Shown here one piece after another: positions 41,844 through 50,664 of a stretch of DNA of 64,000 nucleotides; position 1 is the first letter of the stretch, and each line of letters starts with the position of its first letter. A model generated the notes under the pieces. The model was not told the DNA's origin, searched no databases, and saw only the letters and a list, made by a program, of their open reading frames with translations. Position numbers and translations under genes: made by a program. The stretch is from Chromobacterium paludis (GTDB lineage Bacteria; Pseudomonadota; Gammaproteobacteria; Burkholderiales; Chromobacteriaceae): positions 3,224,001 through 3,288,000 of the forward strand of contig NZ_CP043473.1 in NCBI RefSeq assembly GCF_008275125.1, read 5' to 3'.

Positions 41844-42542
41844 ATGAACTACACCTTCGAAGCCATCGGCGTGATCCGCTCGCCGTATCGCGAAAAATTC
41901 GGCATCCCGCGCCAGCCCTCGCTAGTCAGCGCCGCCCGCGTCACGCTGGAATTGCTGCCGCCGTACAACCATCCGGACTGTGTGCGCGGACTGGCGGACT
42001 TCTCGCATGTGTGGGTTCACTTCGTCTTTCATGAAACGCTGGCGCGCGGCTGGCAGCCGCTGGTGCGCCCGCCGCGGCTGGGCGGCAACGCCAAGGTGGG
42101 CGTGTTCGCCAGCCGCTCCACCCATAGACCCAATCCGCTGGGCCTGTCGCTGGTAGAATTGATCTCCATCCAAACCGACCACGGCGTCACGCTGGAGCTG
42201 GCCGGCGCGGACCTGCTGGACGGCACGCCGGTGCTGGACATCAAGCCTTATATTCCTTTCGTGGAAGCGCGGCCGGACGCGCGCGGCGGCTTTGTCGACG
42301 GCCCGCCGCCGCAGCTCAATGTGGCCTGGAGCGATCACGCGCGGCGACAACTGGCGGAACTGGCGCCGCCGCCGCGCTTCGCCGAACTGGTGGAGCAGGT
42401 ATTGGCGCAAGACCCGCGCCCCGCCTATCAGGACGACCCCCTGCGCATCTACGGCGTCATGCTGTACTGCTACAATGTTCGCTTCGCCGTCGATGGCGAA
42501 AACGCCCTTGTGCTTGAAATTCAGCGGCAAAACCAAAACTAA
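41844..42542 (+). CDS. trmO: tRNA (N6-threonylcarbamoyladenosine(37)-N6)-methyltransferase TrmO
   Basis: A 232-residue protein of the TsaA/UPF0066 family. The N-terminus reads G-V-I-R-S-P-Y-R-E-K-F-G-I-P-R-Q-P; the signature F-A-S-R-S-T-H-R-P-N-P-L-G-L-S is near residue 88; and V-L-D-I-K-P-Y-I-P near 132. TrmO adds a methyl group to the t6A37 base of tRNA-Thr. The C-terminal domain with Y-G-V-M-L-Y-C-Y-N-V-R-F is also present. Confidence 0.94.
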   Translation: MNYTFEAIGVIRSPYREKFGIPRQPSLVSAARVTLELLPPYNHPDCVRGLADFSHVWVHFVFHETLARGWQPLVRPPRLGGNAKVGVFASRSTHRPNPLGLSLVELISIQTDHGVTLELAGADLLDGTPVLDIKPYIPFVEARPDARGGFVDGPPPQLNVAWSDHARRQLAELAPPPRFAELVEQVLAQDPRPAYQDDPLRIYGVMLYCYNVRFAVDGENALVLEIQRQNQN

Positions 42543-42595
42543 TCCGCATCCTCCCGGTCATACCGGGGCAACTCAAACCACTCAGGACAAAGAAA

Positions 42596-43570
42596 ATGAC
42601 CACTCGCGCGAAGACGATCGTACTCGCCTTCACCATGGTTTCCGTGTTGGCAACCCCGTTTGCCGAGGCCGCGCGCCTGGGCAAGGGCAAGAGCGCAGGC
42701 ATGCAGCGCTCCACTCCCACCCGCAGCTATCAGCCGAGCACCCCGGCGCCGGCGCAGCACGCGCCCGCCCCGATGGCCGCTCCGGCTCAGGCCCAGCCGC
42801 AGAAGAAGGGCCCGGGACTGGGCACCGCGCTGGCGGCAGGCGCGGCAGGCGCCGCGGCCGGCTATATGCTGGGCTCCGCCGGCAATGACAAACAACACGC
42901 CGCGCAGCAACCGACGCAACAGAACGGCGGCGACTACGCCCCGGCGCAGCAACAGAAGCAAGGCGGCATGCCGTGGGGCATGCTGGCCCTGCTGGGCCTG
43001 CTGCTGGTCGGCGGCTTCATGTTCTTCCGCCGCAAGGCCGGCAACCCGGCCGCCAATGCCCCGCAACCGGCAGGCATGCCGCAGGGCATGGCGCAACAGC
43101 CGGGCGGCTTCGCGCCGATTCCGAAGATCGGCTCCGGCATGAACGGCGGCGCCAATCAGCAAGGCTTCGGCGGCGGCTTCAACGCCCCGGCCGCGCCGAT
43201 GACCCGCCTGCCGGACGGCACCGAGACCCCGCACTTCCTGCGCCAGGCCAAGGCCACCTTCCTGCACCTGCAAAGCCTGAACACGCCGGACAGCATGGAA
43301 GAAGTGCGCAAGTACATGCTGCCTGACCTGTTCAACTCGCTGCTGGGCGACATCGCCTCCAACAGCGGCGTGGCGGACTTCCCGCAACTGGACTGCCAAC
43401 TGGCCGACGCCACCGTGGAAGGCGGCCGCTACATCGCCAGCGTGCGCTTCTCCGGCCAGGTGAGCGAAGAAGTGGGCGCCCCGGTTGAGCCGTTCAGCGA
43501 GGTCTGGCACTACGTGAAGGACGCCAACACCGGCGGACGCTGGCTGCTGGCAGGCATTCAGCAAGACTGA
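42596..43570 (+). CDS. Tim44-like domain protein
   Basis: A 324-residue exported or membrane protein. A signal peptide ends A-E-A-A (about 25). Then come a low-complexity Ala/Gln/Pro linker, a glycine-rich hydrophobic stretch (about 72-92), a membrane helix (about 124-144: G-M-L-A-L-L-G-L-L-L-V-G-G-F-M-F-F), another Gly/Gln-rich linker, and a C-terminal Tim44-like fold (about 200-324) with W-H-Y-V-K-D. Bacterial homologues are common in betaproteobacteria; their role is unknown. A terminator follows. Confidence 0.85.
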   Translation: MTTRAKTIVLAFTMVSVLATPFAEAARLGKGKSAGMQRSTPTRSYQPSTPAPAQHAPAPMAAPAQAQPQKKGPGLGTALAAGAAGAAAGYMLGSAGNDKQHAAQQPTQQNGGDYAPAQQQKQGGMPWGMLALLGLLLVGGFMFFRRKAGNPAANAPQPAGMPQGMAQQPGGFAPIPKIGSGMNGGANQQGFGGGFNAPAAPMTRLPDGTETPHFLRQAKATFLHLQSLNTPDSMEEVRKYMLPDLFNSLLGDIASNSGVADFPQLDCQLADATVEGGRYIASVRFSGQVSEEVGAPVEPFSEVWHYVKDANTGGRWLLAGIQQD

Positions 43571-43623
43571 GGGCCGCGGCGGGAGGGCGTGTTGCTTTCC
43601 CGGCCGGCTTAACACTCATTGAC

Positions 43624-43648
43624 GACGGGCCCGCGGGCCCGTTTTTTA
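43624..43648 (+). terminator. Rho-independent terminator
   Basis: Stem ACGGGCCC / GGGCCCGT followed by TTTTTATTTTTC, about 55 bp past the Tim44-like gene stop. Confidence 0.92.
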
Positions 43649-43742
43649 TTTTTCACGGCGATGCACTAAACTGGAATGCCGCTTGCTTCAGCAACGGAAA
43701 CGGGCCGCCACAAGAGCCCGGCCACAGGGAGGCAGTATCGCG

Positions 43743-44945
43743 ATGACAGTTTTCGAGCACGCCGGCCTGAAAATCGGCAGCCATTTTCAGCCCATCTACA
43801 GCCTGGCGCATAGACGCAGCATAGGCGTGGAGGCGCTGTTGCGGGCCGAGCAAGGCAATGACGCGCTCACGCCGGCCGAGGCCTTCTACACCGCTGTCTC
43901 GCCCGAGCAGCGCCACCAGCTGGACCTGGCCGTCTGCCAGGCCCACATCCAGCGCTTTCTGGCGCTGCAGTCCGAGCAGCCGCGCTGGCTGTTCCTGAAC
44001 ATCGACGCCGCCTCGCTGTCGCGGCCCGACCGCGCCATGGCCCTGGTCAACGGCATCCGCGAGGCCGGACTGGAACCGCACCATGTGGTGCTGGAAGTGC
44101 TGGAGCACGTGCTGGAAGTGGACGAGGCGCTTCTGGAAGGCGTGCATCTGCTGAAAAACAACGGCTTCATGATCGCCATCGACGACTTCGGCGTCGGCCA
44201 TTCCAACCTGGAACGGGTATGCCAGCTGGAGCCGTCCATGGTGAAGTTCGACCGCCAGCTGATGCGCAACGCCATCGCGCAGCCGCGCAGCCGCAGCTTG
44301 CTGTCGCGACTGGTGCGGCTGATGCACGAAATTGGTGCATTGGTGGTGGTGGAAGGCCTGGAAACGGAGCGCGACGTGCTGATCGCCATGGATTCCGGCT
44401 GCGACCTGATCCAGGGCTTCTTCGTGGCCCATCCGGCAGCCCAACCGGACGGCGACGACATCATCACGCCCAAGCTGGACGAGCGCTGGGACGAGCTGAT
44501 GGCCCACGCCCTGCTCAAGCGCAAGCTGACGCGCCGCCAGATCGAGCTGGCGCGGCAAAGCTTCGTGCAGAGCGCCATCTCGCTGATGCAGGGCACGCCG
44601 TTCGACTTGGCGGCCAAGCCCATGCTGACGCTGCCGGACGTGATCCGCTGCTTCCTGCTGGACAGCGAGGGCCGGCAGATCGGCCGCAACCTGAACAACC
44701 GCCAGGCCGCCGCCTCGCCCGATCCGCGCTACGCGCCGTTGGCCGACACCACCGGCGCCGTGTGGTCGCGTCGCAGCTACTTCCAGCATGCGGTAGACCA
44801 GCCGGGCGTGCTGTACATGAGCGAACCCTACCTGTCCATGACCGATCCGCGCTCCTGCGTGACCATGTCCATGGCGATCGAAATCGACGAATGCATGCAC
44901 GTGCTGTGCGCCGATTTGCTGGTGCCGAAAAGCGACATCGGCTGA
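43743..44945 (+). CDS. EAL-domain phosphodiesterase with YkuI-type sensor domain
   Basis: A 400-residue cytoplasmic protein. Residues 1-245 are an EAL domain with the catalytic set in place: E-A-L-L-R at 30, L-F-L-N-I, L-E-V-L-E-H, I-D-D-F-G-V-G near 141, V-K-F-D, V-V-V-E-G-L-E, and Q-G-F-F. It should hydrolyse cyclic-di-GMP. The remaining 150 residues have no membrane helix and match in size and position the PAS-like C-terminal domain of Bacillus YkuI; the comparison is from memory. It may oppose the cyclase encoded at 19026. It is monocistronic, with a strong terminator. Confidence 0.88.
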   Translation: MTVFEHAGLKIGSHFQPIYSLAHRRSIGVEALLRAEQGNDALTPAEAFYTAVSPEQRHQLDLAVCQAHIQRFLALQSEQPRWLFLNIDAASLSRPDRAMALVNGIREAGLEPHHVVLEVLEHVLEVDEALLEGVHLLKNNGFMIAIDDFGVGHSNLERVCQLEPSMVKFDRQLMRNAIAQPRSRSLLSRLVRLMHEIGALVVVEGLETERDVLIAMDSGCDLIQGFFVAHPAAQPDGDDIITPKLDERWDELMAHALLKRKLTRRQIELARQSFVQSAISLMQGTPFDLAAKPMLTLPDVIRCFLLDSEGRQIGRNLNNRQAAASPDPRYAPLADTTGAVWSRRSYFQHAVDQPGVLYMSEPYLSMTDPRSCVTMSMAIEIDECMHVLCADLLVPKSDIG

Positions 44946-44962
44946 AGCGGCCGGAGGCCGGA

Positions 44963-44998
44963 CAAAAAAACAAGCGGCCATGGCCGCTTGTTTTTTTG
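44963..44998. terminator. Bidirectional terminator
   Basis: A perfect palindrome with arms AAAAAAACAAGCGGCCA and its complement lies between the convergent EAL and dolP genes. It has T-runs on both strands. Confidence 0.95.
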
Positions 44999-45007
44999 CC
45001 GCGCGGC

Positions 45008-45595
45008 TTATTTCGCCGGCGCCACTTCCTGGATGTATTCGAACAGCGTCACCACCTTCTGCACGCCGGCGGTCTCGCTGACCATGCGCGCCGCCTCGGC
45101 GCCTTCGGCCTGGGTCACCAGGCCCAGCATGTAAACCACGCCGCGCTCGGTCAGCACCTTGACGTCATTCGGGTTGTAGCCCTTGCCCTCCAGCAGGCGC
45201 GCGCGCACCTTGCTGGTGATCCAGGTGTCGTTGCCGCGCGTGGAGAGGCTGGATGCCGGCTCCACCGACAGGTAGTTGTAGACGCGGCGCACATTGGGCA
45301 GGCCGCGCACGATCAATTCCGCCTGGCTGCGCGCCGCCTCGCTCGGCACCTCGCCGGTCAGCAGCACCGCGCGGTTGAAGCTGGTGGTATTGACGTGAGC
45401 GGACGGCAAACGGCCAGCCATCTGGTCCGCCGCCTTCAGTTCAATGCCCTGGTCGTCGACATACGCGCCGCTGGTGCGGCGATCCGTCGCCACCAGCGCG
45501 CCGCCGGCGGCGCCCGCCGCCACCAGGCCCACGCAGCCGCTCAGGCCGCTCATCATGCCGGCTGCCAGCAGCAGCGCGCATACGGTACGTTTCAT
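45008..45595 (-). CDS. dolP: BON-domain outer-membrane lipoprotein DolP
   Basis: A 195-residue lipoprotein (YraP). The signal peptide ends in the lipobox L-S-G-C at residues 18-21. Two BON domains follow (about 45-113 and 120-190) with L-T-G-E-V near residue 78 and M-L-G-L-V-T near 155. DolP binds anionic phospholipids and supports outer-membrane integrity and the BAM complex. It sits one base after diaA in the conserved lpoA-yraN-diaA-dolP order. Confidence 0.93.
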   Translation of the reverse strand: MKRTVCALLLAAGMMSGLSGCVGLVAAGAAGGALVATDRRTSGAYVDDQGIELKAADQMAGRLPSAHVNTTSFNRAVLLTGEVPSEAARSQAELIVRGLPNVRRVYNYLSVEPASSLSTRGNDTWITSKVRARLLEGKGYNPNDVKVLTERGVVYMLGLVTQAEGAEAARMVSETAGVQKVVTLFEYIQEVAPAK

Positions 45596-45596
45596 T

Positions 45597-46187
45597 TCAT
45601 TCCCCTCCCAGCAGCATGCAGTCTATGGCGTCGCACAGCGCATGGATCAACAGGATGTGCACTTCCTGGATGCGGCAAGTGCGCAGCGATGGCACGTTCA
45701 AGTGAATATCTTCCGGCGACAGGATCTCCGTGACTTTGCCGCCGTCATTGCCAGTCAGCGCGATCACGCTCATGCCGCGCTCATGCGCGGCGTAGATGGC
45801 CTCGATCACATTGGCGGAATTGCCGGACGTGGAGATCGCCAGCAAGAGGTCGTTGGTATGACCCAGCGCGCGCACCTGCTTGGAAAACACCATGTCGAAA
45901 TCGTAGTCGTTGCCGATGGCGGTCAGCGCCGAGGTGTCCGTGGCCAGCGAGATCGCCGCCAAACCCGGCCTTTCCTTCTCGAAGCGCCCCACCATTTCGG
46001 CCGCGAAATGCTGGGCGTCGGCGGCGGAGCCGCCATTGCCGCAGGCCAGAATCTTGCCTTCGTTCATCAGGCAGGCCACCATGCGTTCCGCCGCCGCCGC
46101 CACGCCCGGCGACAGCAGCTCCATCGCCTCCTGCTTGACGGCAATGCTTTCCAGGAAGTGGCCGTTGACCCGGTCAATCAAATCCAT
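45597..46187 (-). CDS. diaA: SIS-domain protein, DnaA initiator-associating protein DiaA type
   Basis: A 196-residue SIS-fold protein with [12 protein letters not shown] near residue 50 and S-T-S-G-N-S-A-N near 118. Sequence alone does not separate DiaA from phosphoheptose isomerase GmhA. The length of 196 and the position between yraN and dolP favour DiaA, which stimulates DnaA assembly at oriC. If the genome has no other gmhA, this gene could serve in heptose synthesis instead. Confidence 0.85.
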   Translation of the reverse strand: MDLIDRVNGHFLESIAVKQEAMELLSPGVAAAAERMVACLMNEGKILACGNGGSAADAQHFAAEMVGRFEKERPGLAAISLATDTSALTAIGNDYDFDMVFSKQVRALGHTNDLLLAISTSGNSANVIEAIYAAHERGMSVIALTGNDGGKVTEILSPEDIHLNVPSLRTCRIQEVHILLIHALCDAIDCMLLGGE

Positions 46188-46209
46188 TGGGGAGTCCCCT
46201 TCTCAACAA

Positions 46210-46548
46210 TTACTGCGTGAATACGTTCTTCAGCCACTGCGGCGCCTCGTTGCCCATGCTGAGCACCGCGTCGAAGCGGCAGGGCGAATCAATAGCATGG
46301 CTGGATAGATAGACTTCAGCGGCCAGCAGCAGTTTCCGCTGCTTGGCCGCCGTGATGCTGTCGGCGGCACCGCCAAAACGGCCACCGCCGCGATGGCGCA
46401 CTTCGACAAACACCAGCACGGCGCCGTCGCGCATGATCAGGTCGATCTCGCCGCCGCGGCAATGCCAGTTGCGCGCCACCAGCTTCAGGCCGCGCTGCAG
46501 CAGCAGCGCCAACGCGCGGTCTTCGGCATCGCGCCCGGCCTGGTTCAT
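46210..46548 (-). CDS. YraN family protein (UPF0102)
   Basis: A 112-residue protein with a restriction-endonuclease-like fold. Motifs G-R-D-A-E-D-R-A near residue 5, [12 protein letters not shown] near 27 and V-F-V-E-V-R-H-R near 46 correspond to the D, E-x-K-like catalytic set of the family. Its cellular role is not known. It overlaps the lpoA stop by 4 bp. Confidence 0.92.
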   Translation of the reverse strand: MNQAGRDAEDRALALLLQRGLKLVARNWHCRGGEIDLIMRDGAVLVFVEVRHRGGGRFGGAADSITAAKQRKLLLAAEVYLSSHAIDSPCRFDAVLSMGNEAPQWLKNVFTQ

Positions 46549-47699
46549 TGCAGCGCGTTGCCGCCCATGACGCCGGCCGGCAGCTGGCGTTCGAACACGC
46601 GGTCGCGTCCCAGCTTCAGGTCGCCGGTGACACCATCCAGCCTCACTTGCGCGCCAGGGCGGCTGGCGGCCAGTTGCACCGCCAGGCGATAGGCGTCAAT
46701 CCCCAGCGCATACAAGCGCTCCGTCTGCGCCGTCAGCGGCGTGGCCGGCCGTGGATAACGCCGCACCGCCGGATGGCCCGGCATCAGCAGCCAGGGCATG
46801 TCGATGAAGCGCACGCCGGCCAGTCCGGGCTGATTGCCGCCCACGTTCAGCTGCGAAGTGCCGTAGACCGGCACGTCCGGCGTCAGCGCGGACTTCAGCG
46901 TCACCGCCTGCGTCACGTCCAAGGCCAGCGCCACGCCGTCTGACTGGCCTGCCGCCGCCAGCAGCGCGTCCATATTGGCGGCGTCAAAACCCATCTGCCG
47001 CACCGGCGCGCCGCTCAGCTTGCTCCATTCGTCGGCGAAGGCCCTGCCCAGCCGCTGCGACAAGGGGTCGCCCCCCACCACCAGCAAGGGATTGGCGCGG
47101 CCGTCGTCGCGCATCAGCCGCGCCAGCTGGCGCGCCTCGCCCTCAACGATCAAGGACAGCGAGTACAGCTTGGGATTGGGCGCCACCTCGCGGCCGATGG
47201 AATTGAGCGCCAGCGTGGGCACGGATACCGCCGGCGCCAGCTGCGCGATGCCGCTGCGCGACAAGGGGCCGATCACCACACTGACACCATCCGCCACCGC
47301 GGCGCGGTAACGCGCCACCACATTGTCGTTGGTGGCGTCCACGCTGATCAGCTCGGCGTTCTGGTCCACCTGGGCGGCCGCCTCCACGCCGCTGCGCACC
47401 ACGGCCGCGGCCTCGCCCAGCTCGGACGATTCATTGGGCAGAATCACGCCTATGCGCAGTTTGGGCCGGCCGCCGGCAGGCTGAGCCACCGGCGCGCTGG
47501 CCGGGGTTTCGGCGCGCGGCGCGGCGGCCGCGCCCTCGGCGGGCAGCGGGGCCAAACGCGGCGGCTGGCCAGGCGGCTGCACCAGCGCGCGCATCGGCGC
47601 GTCGTTGCTTTGGATGATATAGTCTGGGGTTTGCGCCTGCGCCGTCGTCAGCCACGTCAGCGCCACGCCAATCCACAACAGCGGAGTCAGTCTTTGCAT
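46545..47699 (-). CDS. lpoA: Penicillin-binding protein activator LpoA-like
   Basis: A 384-residue secreted protein from the ATG at 47699. The signal peptide ends T-A-Q-A-Q near residue 23. No lipobox cysteine is present, unlike E. coli LpoA, and the N-terminal TPR domain is absent. What remains is the periplasmic-binding-type C-terminal domain ([12 protein letters not shown], then G-P-L-S). The family activates PBP1A. The short form is common outside gammaproteobacteria. It begins the yraN-diaA-dolP operon and is divergent from rsmI. Confidence 0.85.
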   Translation of the reverse strand: MQRLTPLLWIGVALTWLTTAQAQTPDYIIQSNDAPMRALVQPPGQPPRLAPLPAEGAAAAPRAETPASAPVAQPAGGRPKLRIGVILPNESSELGEAAAVVRSGVEAAAQVDQNAELISVDATNDNVVARYRAAVADGVSVVIGPLSRSGIAQLAPAVSVPTLALNSIGREVAPNPKLYSLSLIVEGEARQLARLMRDDGRANPLLVVGGDPLSQRLGRAFADEWSKLSGAPVRQMGFDAANMDALLAAAGQSDGVALALDVTQAVTLKSALTPDVPVYGTSQLNVGGNQPGLAGVRFIDMPWLLMPGHPAVRRYPRPATPLTAQTERLYALGIDAYRLAVQLAASRPGAQVRLDGVTGDLKLGRDRVFERQLPAGVMGGNALQ

Positions 47700-48590
47700 A
47701 CCTCGTTCGCCCACCTGATCGATGCCGCCAGGGAAAGTTTCTGTAGCGGCACATTATATGTGGTGGCCACGCCCATTGGAAATCTAGGCGACATCAGCGC
47801 GCGCGCGCTGGCGGCGTTCGAGGCCGCCGACGTGGTCTGCGCCGAAGACACCCGCGTCACCGGCCAATTGCTGTCCGCCTATGGCATCCGCGCCAAACGG
47901 CTGGTCAGCCTGCGCGAACACAACGAGCGCGGCATGGCGGAACAGGTGGCGCGCTGGCTGGCTGAAGGCCAGATCGTGGTCCAAGTATCCGACGCCGGCA
48001 CCCCGGCGGTGTCCGACCCCGGCGCCCGGCTAGTGGAAGCCGTGCGCGCCGCCGGCCACCCGGTGCGCCCGCTGCCCGGCGCCAGCGCCGTGATCGCCGC
48101 GCTATCCGCCAGCGGCTTCACCGCGCCCACCTTTATGTTCCACGGTTTTTTGCCGCCCAAGAGCGGCGAACGCCGCAAAACGCTGCAGCAATGGCTGTCC
48201 GCGCCCCACCTCACCGTCTGCTACGAAGCGCCGCACCGCATTGTGGACGCGCTGGAAGACATCGTGGCGGAACTGGGCGGCGAGCGCAGGGTGATGATCG
48301 CGCGCGAACTGACCAAAACCTTTGAAACCTTCCAGACGCTGCCAGCGGCAGAACTACTGGAATGGGTGAAGGCCGATAGCAACCAGCAGCGCGGCGAAAT
48401 CGCGCTGATCATCGACGCCGCCCCGGCGGTGGAAGCCGACGCCGACGCCCCGCCTGCCGAGGCGCTGCGCGTCTTGCAAATCCTGGCCGCCGACCTGCCC
48501 ACCAAGCAGGCGGCCACGCTGGCGGCCCAGATCAGCGGCGCCAACCGCAAGCAGCTGTACGACCATGCGCTGAAACTGAAGAAAGACTGA
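47694..48590 (+). CDS. rsmI: 16S rRNA (cytidine(1402)-2'-O)-methyltransferase
   Basis: A 298-residue SAM methyltransferase of the tetrapyrrole-methylase fold. Motifs: L-Y-V-V-A-T-P-I-G-N-L-G-D near residue 21, E-D-T-R near 44, V-S-D-A-G-T-P near 100, and G-A-S-A. There is no ATG at the N-terminus. The TTG at 47694 is chosen because GGAG lies 7 bases before it and the protein length then fits. This start overlaps the divergent lpoA start by 6 bp. Confidence 0.93.
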   Translation: MHTSFAHLIDAARESFCSGTLYVVATPIGNLGDISARALAAFEAADVVCAEDTRVTGQLLSAYGIRAKRLVSLREHNERGMAEQVARWLAEGQIVVQVSDAGTPAVSDPGARLVEAVRAAGHPVRPLPGASAVIAALSASGFTAPTFMFHGFLPPKSGERRKTLQQWLSAPHLTVCYEAPHRIVDALEDIVAELGGERRVMIARELTKTFETFQTLPAAELLEWVKADSNQQRGEIALIIDAAPAVEADADAPPAEALRVLQILAADLPTKQAATLAAQISGANRKQLYDHALKLKKD

Positions 48591-48647
48591 GCCGCAACTA
48601 TTTACAAGCGCTTGGCGCGAGGTTAATATCCACATCTCGCAGATGTC

Positions 48648-48732
48648 GCCCGGGTGGCGAAATCGGTAGACGCAGGGGATTCAAAATCCCCCGCCGCAAG
48701 GTGTGTCGGTTCGAGTCCGACCCCGGGCACCA
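48648..48732 (+). tRNA. leuX: tRNA-Leu (anticodon CAA)
   Basis: An 85-nt class II tRNA. The acceptor stem GCCCGGG pairs with CCCGGGC, the D-loop region is GGCGAAATCGGTAGACGC, the anticodon loop ATTCAAAAT gives CAA, and the long variable arm CCGCAAGGTG and T-arm GGTTCGAGTCC are present. CCA is encoded. Its 3' end is the left limit of a genomic island. Confidence 0.97.
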
Positions 48733-48755
48733 CATGACATCATGCAACGCAAAAT

Positions 48756-48787
48756 AACCGCACGGCACAAGCCCTGCGGTTTTTTTG
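48756..48787 (+). terminator. Terminator of tRNA-Leu
   Basis: CCGCA / TGCGG stem with a 12-base loop and seven T. A near-identical copy lies at 55197-55227. Confidence 0.85.
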
Positions 48788-48995
48788 TTATCTATTTCCG
48801 AACTCCCTCCCAGACAGGGTTGGAATGTTGGCATCGCCATCAGCACTCAAAATGCCTTCCCCCAGCCCCGATCTGCCTCGACGAGGCTACTCCTATCTGC
48901 TCACGCGCTCCTCGATTCACAAGTATCTACGGAGACTCACGCTTGCAATAGAGGTAACGCTCACAGTGCTTGGAAGTTTTTTCGGCAAACGTTGA

Positions 48996-49301
48996 GCTTC
49001 GTGTTACTCAGCCCCACCTGCGGCCCCGCCAATCAATGACAGCGACCCGCTGGTCCCCAATCTGATGGGCTACAAGCGTTATACGCTGGAAGGCGAAGCG
49101 GTGTTTCTGGTGACGCCGGGCACGTTCAAGGGCGAAGTCATCGATGGCTATGAAGTGCGGCATGCCTGCGAAGTGCTGTACCGGGCGGGGATGCTGCAAC
49201 GGCCAAAGGGTCGCGCCGGCTGGACCGTGCATGGCGGCAAAGGCGTGGGCCAGGTCTACCGCATGCAGTTGCATCCGCACGACGGCGAAGCGGAAGAGTA
49301 A
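48996..49301 (+). pseudogene. 3' remnant of a phage/ICE primase-helicase-like gene (DUF927 type)
   Basis: An open frame from a TGA at 48993 encodes a proline-rich linker and then E-A-V-F-L-V-T-P-G-T-F-K-G-E-V, followed by L-Y-R-A-G-M-L-Q-R-P-K-G-R, and ends E-A-E-E. This pattern resembles the C-terminal winged-helix tail of DUF927 primase/helicase proteins of integrated elements. The first ATG, at 49065, would give 78 residues. The upstream 500 or more residues are missing. The 260 bp between the tRNA terminator and this frame carry nothing I recognise. Confidence 0.5.
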
Positions 49302-49332
49302 GCGAAAAATTTCTCACGTGAGGCCAAACCCA

Positions 49333-49567
49333 CTGCCAACACTGCCAACTCTGCCAACACCTATCCAATAGACTGATTTATATAGCTTTATCTGTTGGCA
49401 GTGAGTTGGCAGTGTTGGCAGTCAATTGGCAGTTCCTCCACCCCATCCCGCCCAGTTGGCAGTTTCCCCCCTCCAGTTGGCAGTGCTTTAGCCGCCACTG
49501 CCAACAACTAAACCCATACCAATCAGCAACTTACAGACGAGTTGGCAGTGTTGGCAGCGTTGGCAGT
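49333..49567. repeat. Iteron-like array of TTGGCAG repeats
   Basis: Thirteen copies of TTGGCAG or its complement CTGCCAA occur in 235 bp. Reverse copies start at 49333, 49342, 49351 and 49498. Forward copies start at 49395, 49406, 49415, 49426, 49456, 49477, 49542, 49551 and 49560. Spacing within clusters is 9 or 11 bp. The array follows the primase-like remnant and precedes AT-rich cargo. It resembles replication-origin iterons or a binding array for an element-encoded protein. Nothing credible is coded in 49302-49776. Confidence 0.8.
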
Positions 49568-49776
49568 GGTTTTTGCTACATACGTAAAAAAATGGAATGG
49601 TTTCTCGAGTGGTGGCCTAGCACCCCGAGCAAACAGCGTTGTCATAAATGGTTGCTAAGCGTACCATTCCATAAGCATCAATTGGAATTATTGCTCAAGA
49701 GTGCTACTAATAAAAACATCTTCGCATAGTCACATTTATCTATTGTTCAATTGAAAACTTTCTTCCTTACTTCTTA

Positions 49777-50664
49777 ATGGATATAGAGCGTCTACCACCG
49801 CCAATATCTACATGCCAGATTAATGGACATCCAGAAATGCCAACTCTCGAATATCACCTATACAGAACCAAATTCATTAAACCATCACAAGTTGACTTGT
49901 TTCATCCCAATCTCTCTGCAAGAGAAATATTTGAGGCTGGACTCGCTGAGCGCCCATCGATAGCACTCCGTGAAAACAATGTATGGCATATCGGAAACGT
50001 TGAATATTTTAATGAAAATGGCGGCCGCTTTGCCATTGGAAGAACCACGCTTACAACAGTTGAAAAGTTTGACATTGAAACAGGGAATTTTACTGAGTTG
50101 GTGGATGACTCCGGGCCATATACATTTGTATATTTCGACAGCAAATTAGGTTTACTTGGCATTGGAAAGAAAGCAAAAGTCGCAGTAAATGTAAAATCTA
50201 TAGCAAGGAAAATACAAAAACTTCTATCCTCAACTCTCTTAGTAAAGCAGAATAAAGTTGATGTAAGAGTTGAATTCATTCGTGACCCCGAAGATTTCCT
50301 GCAGAAGATACATAGCGCTTACGCAATTAAGCGTTTCAATGCGACATTTACTGGCCCAAATCCAATAGATGCTGACGAGGTCTTTCAAAAGCCCATGTCA
50401 TATTACTGTCAACAATTAGGTGGATCATACGGAAATGTAACGGTTACTGGAGAGTTTCTAAATGAAGAATCCGTTGCAGCCGTTGCCAAGTCAACAGCAG
50501 CAACAGCAAACGATGCTACAGCGACGATTCAAAACCATCGAGGTGAGAAACCAGTTAGGGTTTCATTCAAAGGCGATGCAAAAAAAGTTTTTGTTGAACA
50601 TATTGAAGATAAAACTGCCGTACTTCAAGCCATACAAAACACCTATAGCGAGGTACGAGAATGA
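49777..50664 (+). CDS. Protein of unknown family coupled to an FRG-domain protein
   Basis: A 295-residue soluble protein that I do not recognise. Visible features are a mixed alpha/beta N-terminal half with N-V-W-H-I-G-N-V-E-Y-F and R-F-A-I-G-R-T-T, a glycine turn G-L-L-G-I-G-K-K, and an alanine/threonine-rich stretch near residue 235. No signal, membrane helix or catalytic motif stands out. GC is far below the genome average, with many A- and T-ending codons. Its TGA overlaps the FRG gene's ATG (ATGA), so the two are translationally coupled. A toxin-antitoxin or defence pair is possible; this is inference. Confidence 0.7.
   Translation: MDIERLPPPISTCQINGHPEMPTLEYHLYRTKFIKPSQVDLFHPNLSAREIFEAGLAERPSIALRENNVWHIGNVEYFNENGGRFAIGRTTLTTVEKFDIETGNFTELVDDSGPYTFVYFDSKLGLLGIGKKAKVAVNVKSIARKIQKLLSSTLLVKQNKVDVRVEFIRDPEDFLQKIHSAYAIKRFNATFTGPNPIDADEVFQKPMSYYCQQLGGSYGNVTVTGEFLNEESVAAVAKSTAATANDATATIQNHRGEKPVRVSFKGDAKKVFVEHIEDKTAVLQAIQNTYSEVRE

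Noticed and set aside
49305..49325. Possible parS site (TTTCTCACGTGAGG)
   Set aside because: The core TCACGTGA is present, but the flanks do not match the 16-bp parS consensus, and it lies in island DNA 12 kb from parAB.
49302..49567. TTGGCAG array as a CRISPR locus
   Set aside because: Units are 7 bp, in both orientations, with 2-4 bp between copies; there are no spacers of normal size and no cas genes.
49406..49729. 107-codon open frame across the TTGGCAG array
   Set aside because: It is a by-product of the repeats; composition is not protein-like and there is no ribosome site.
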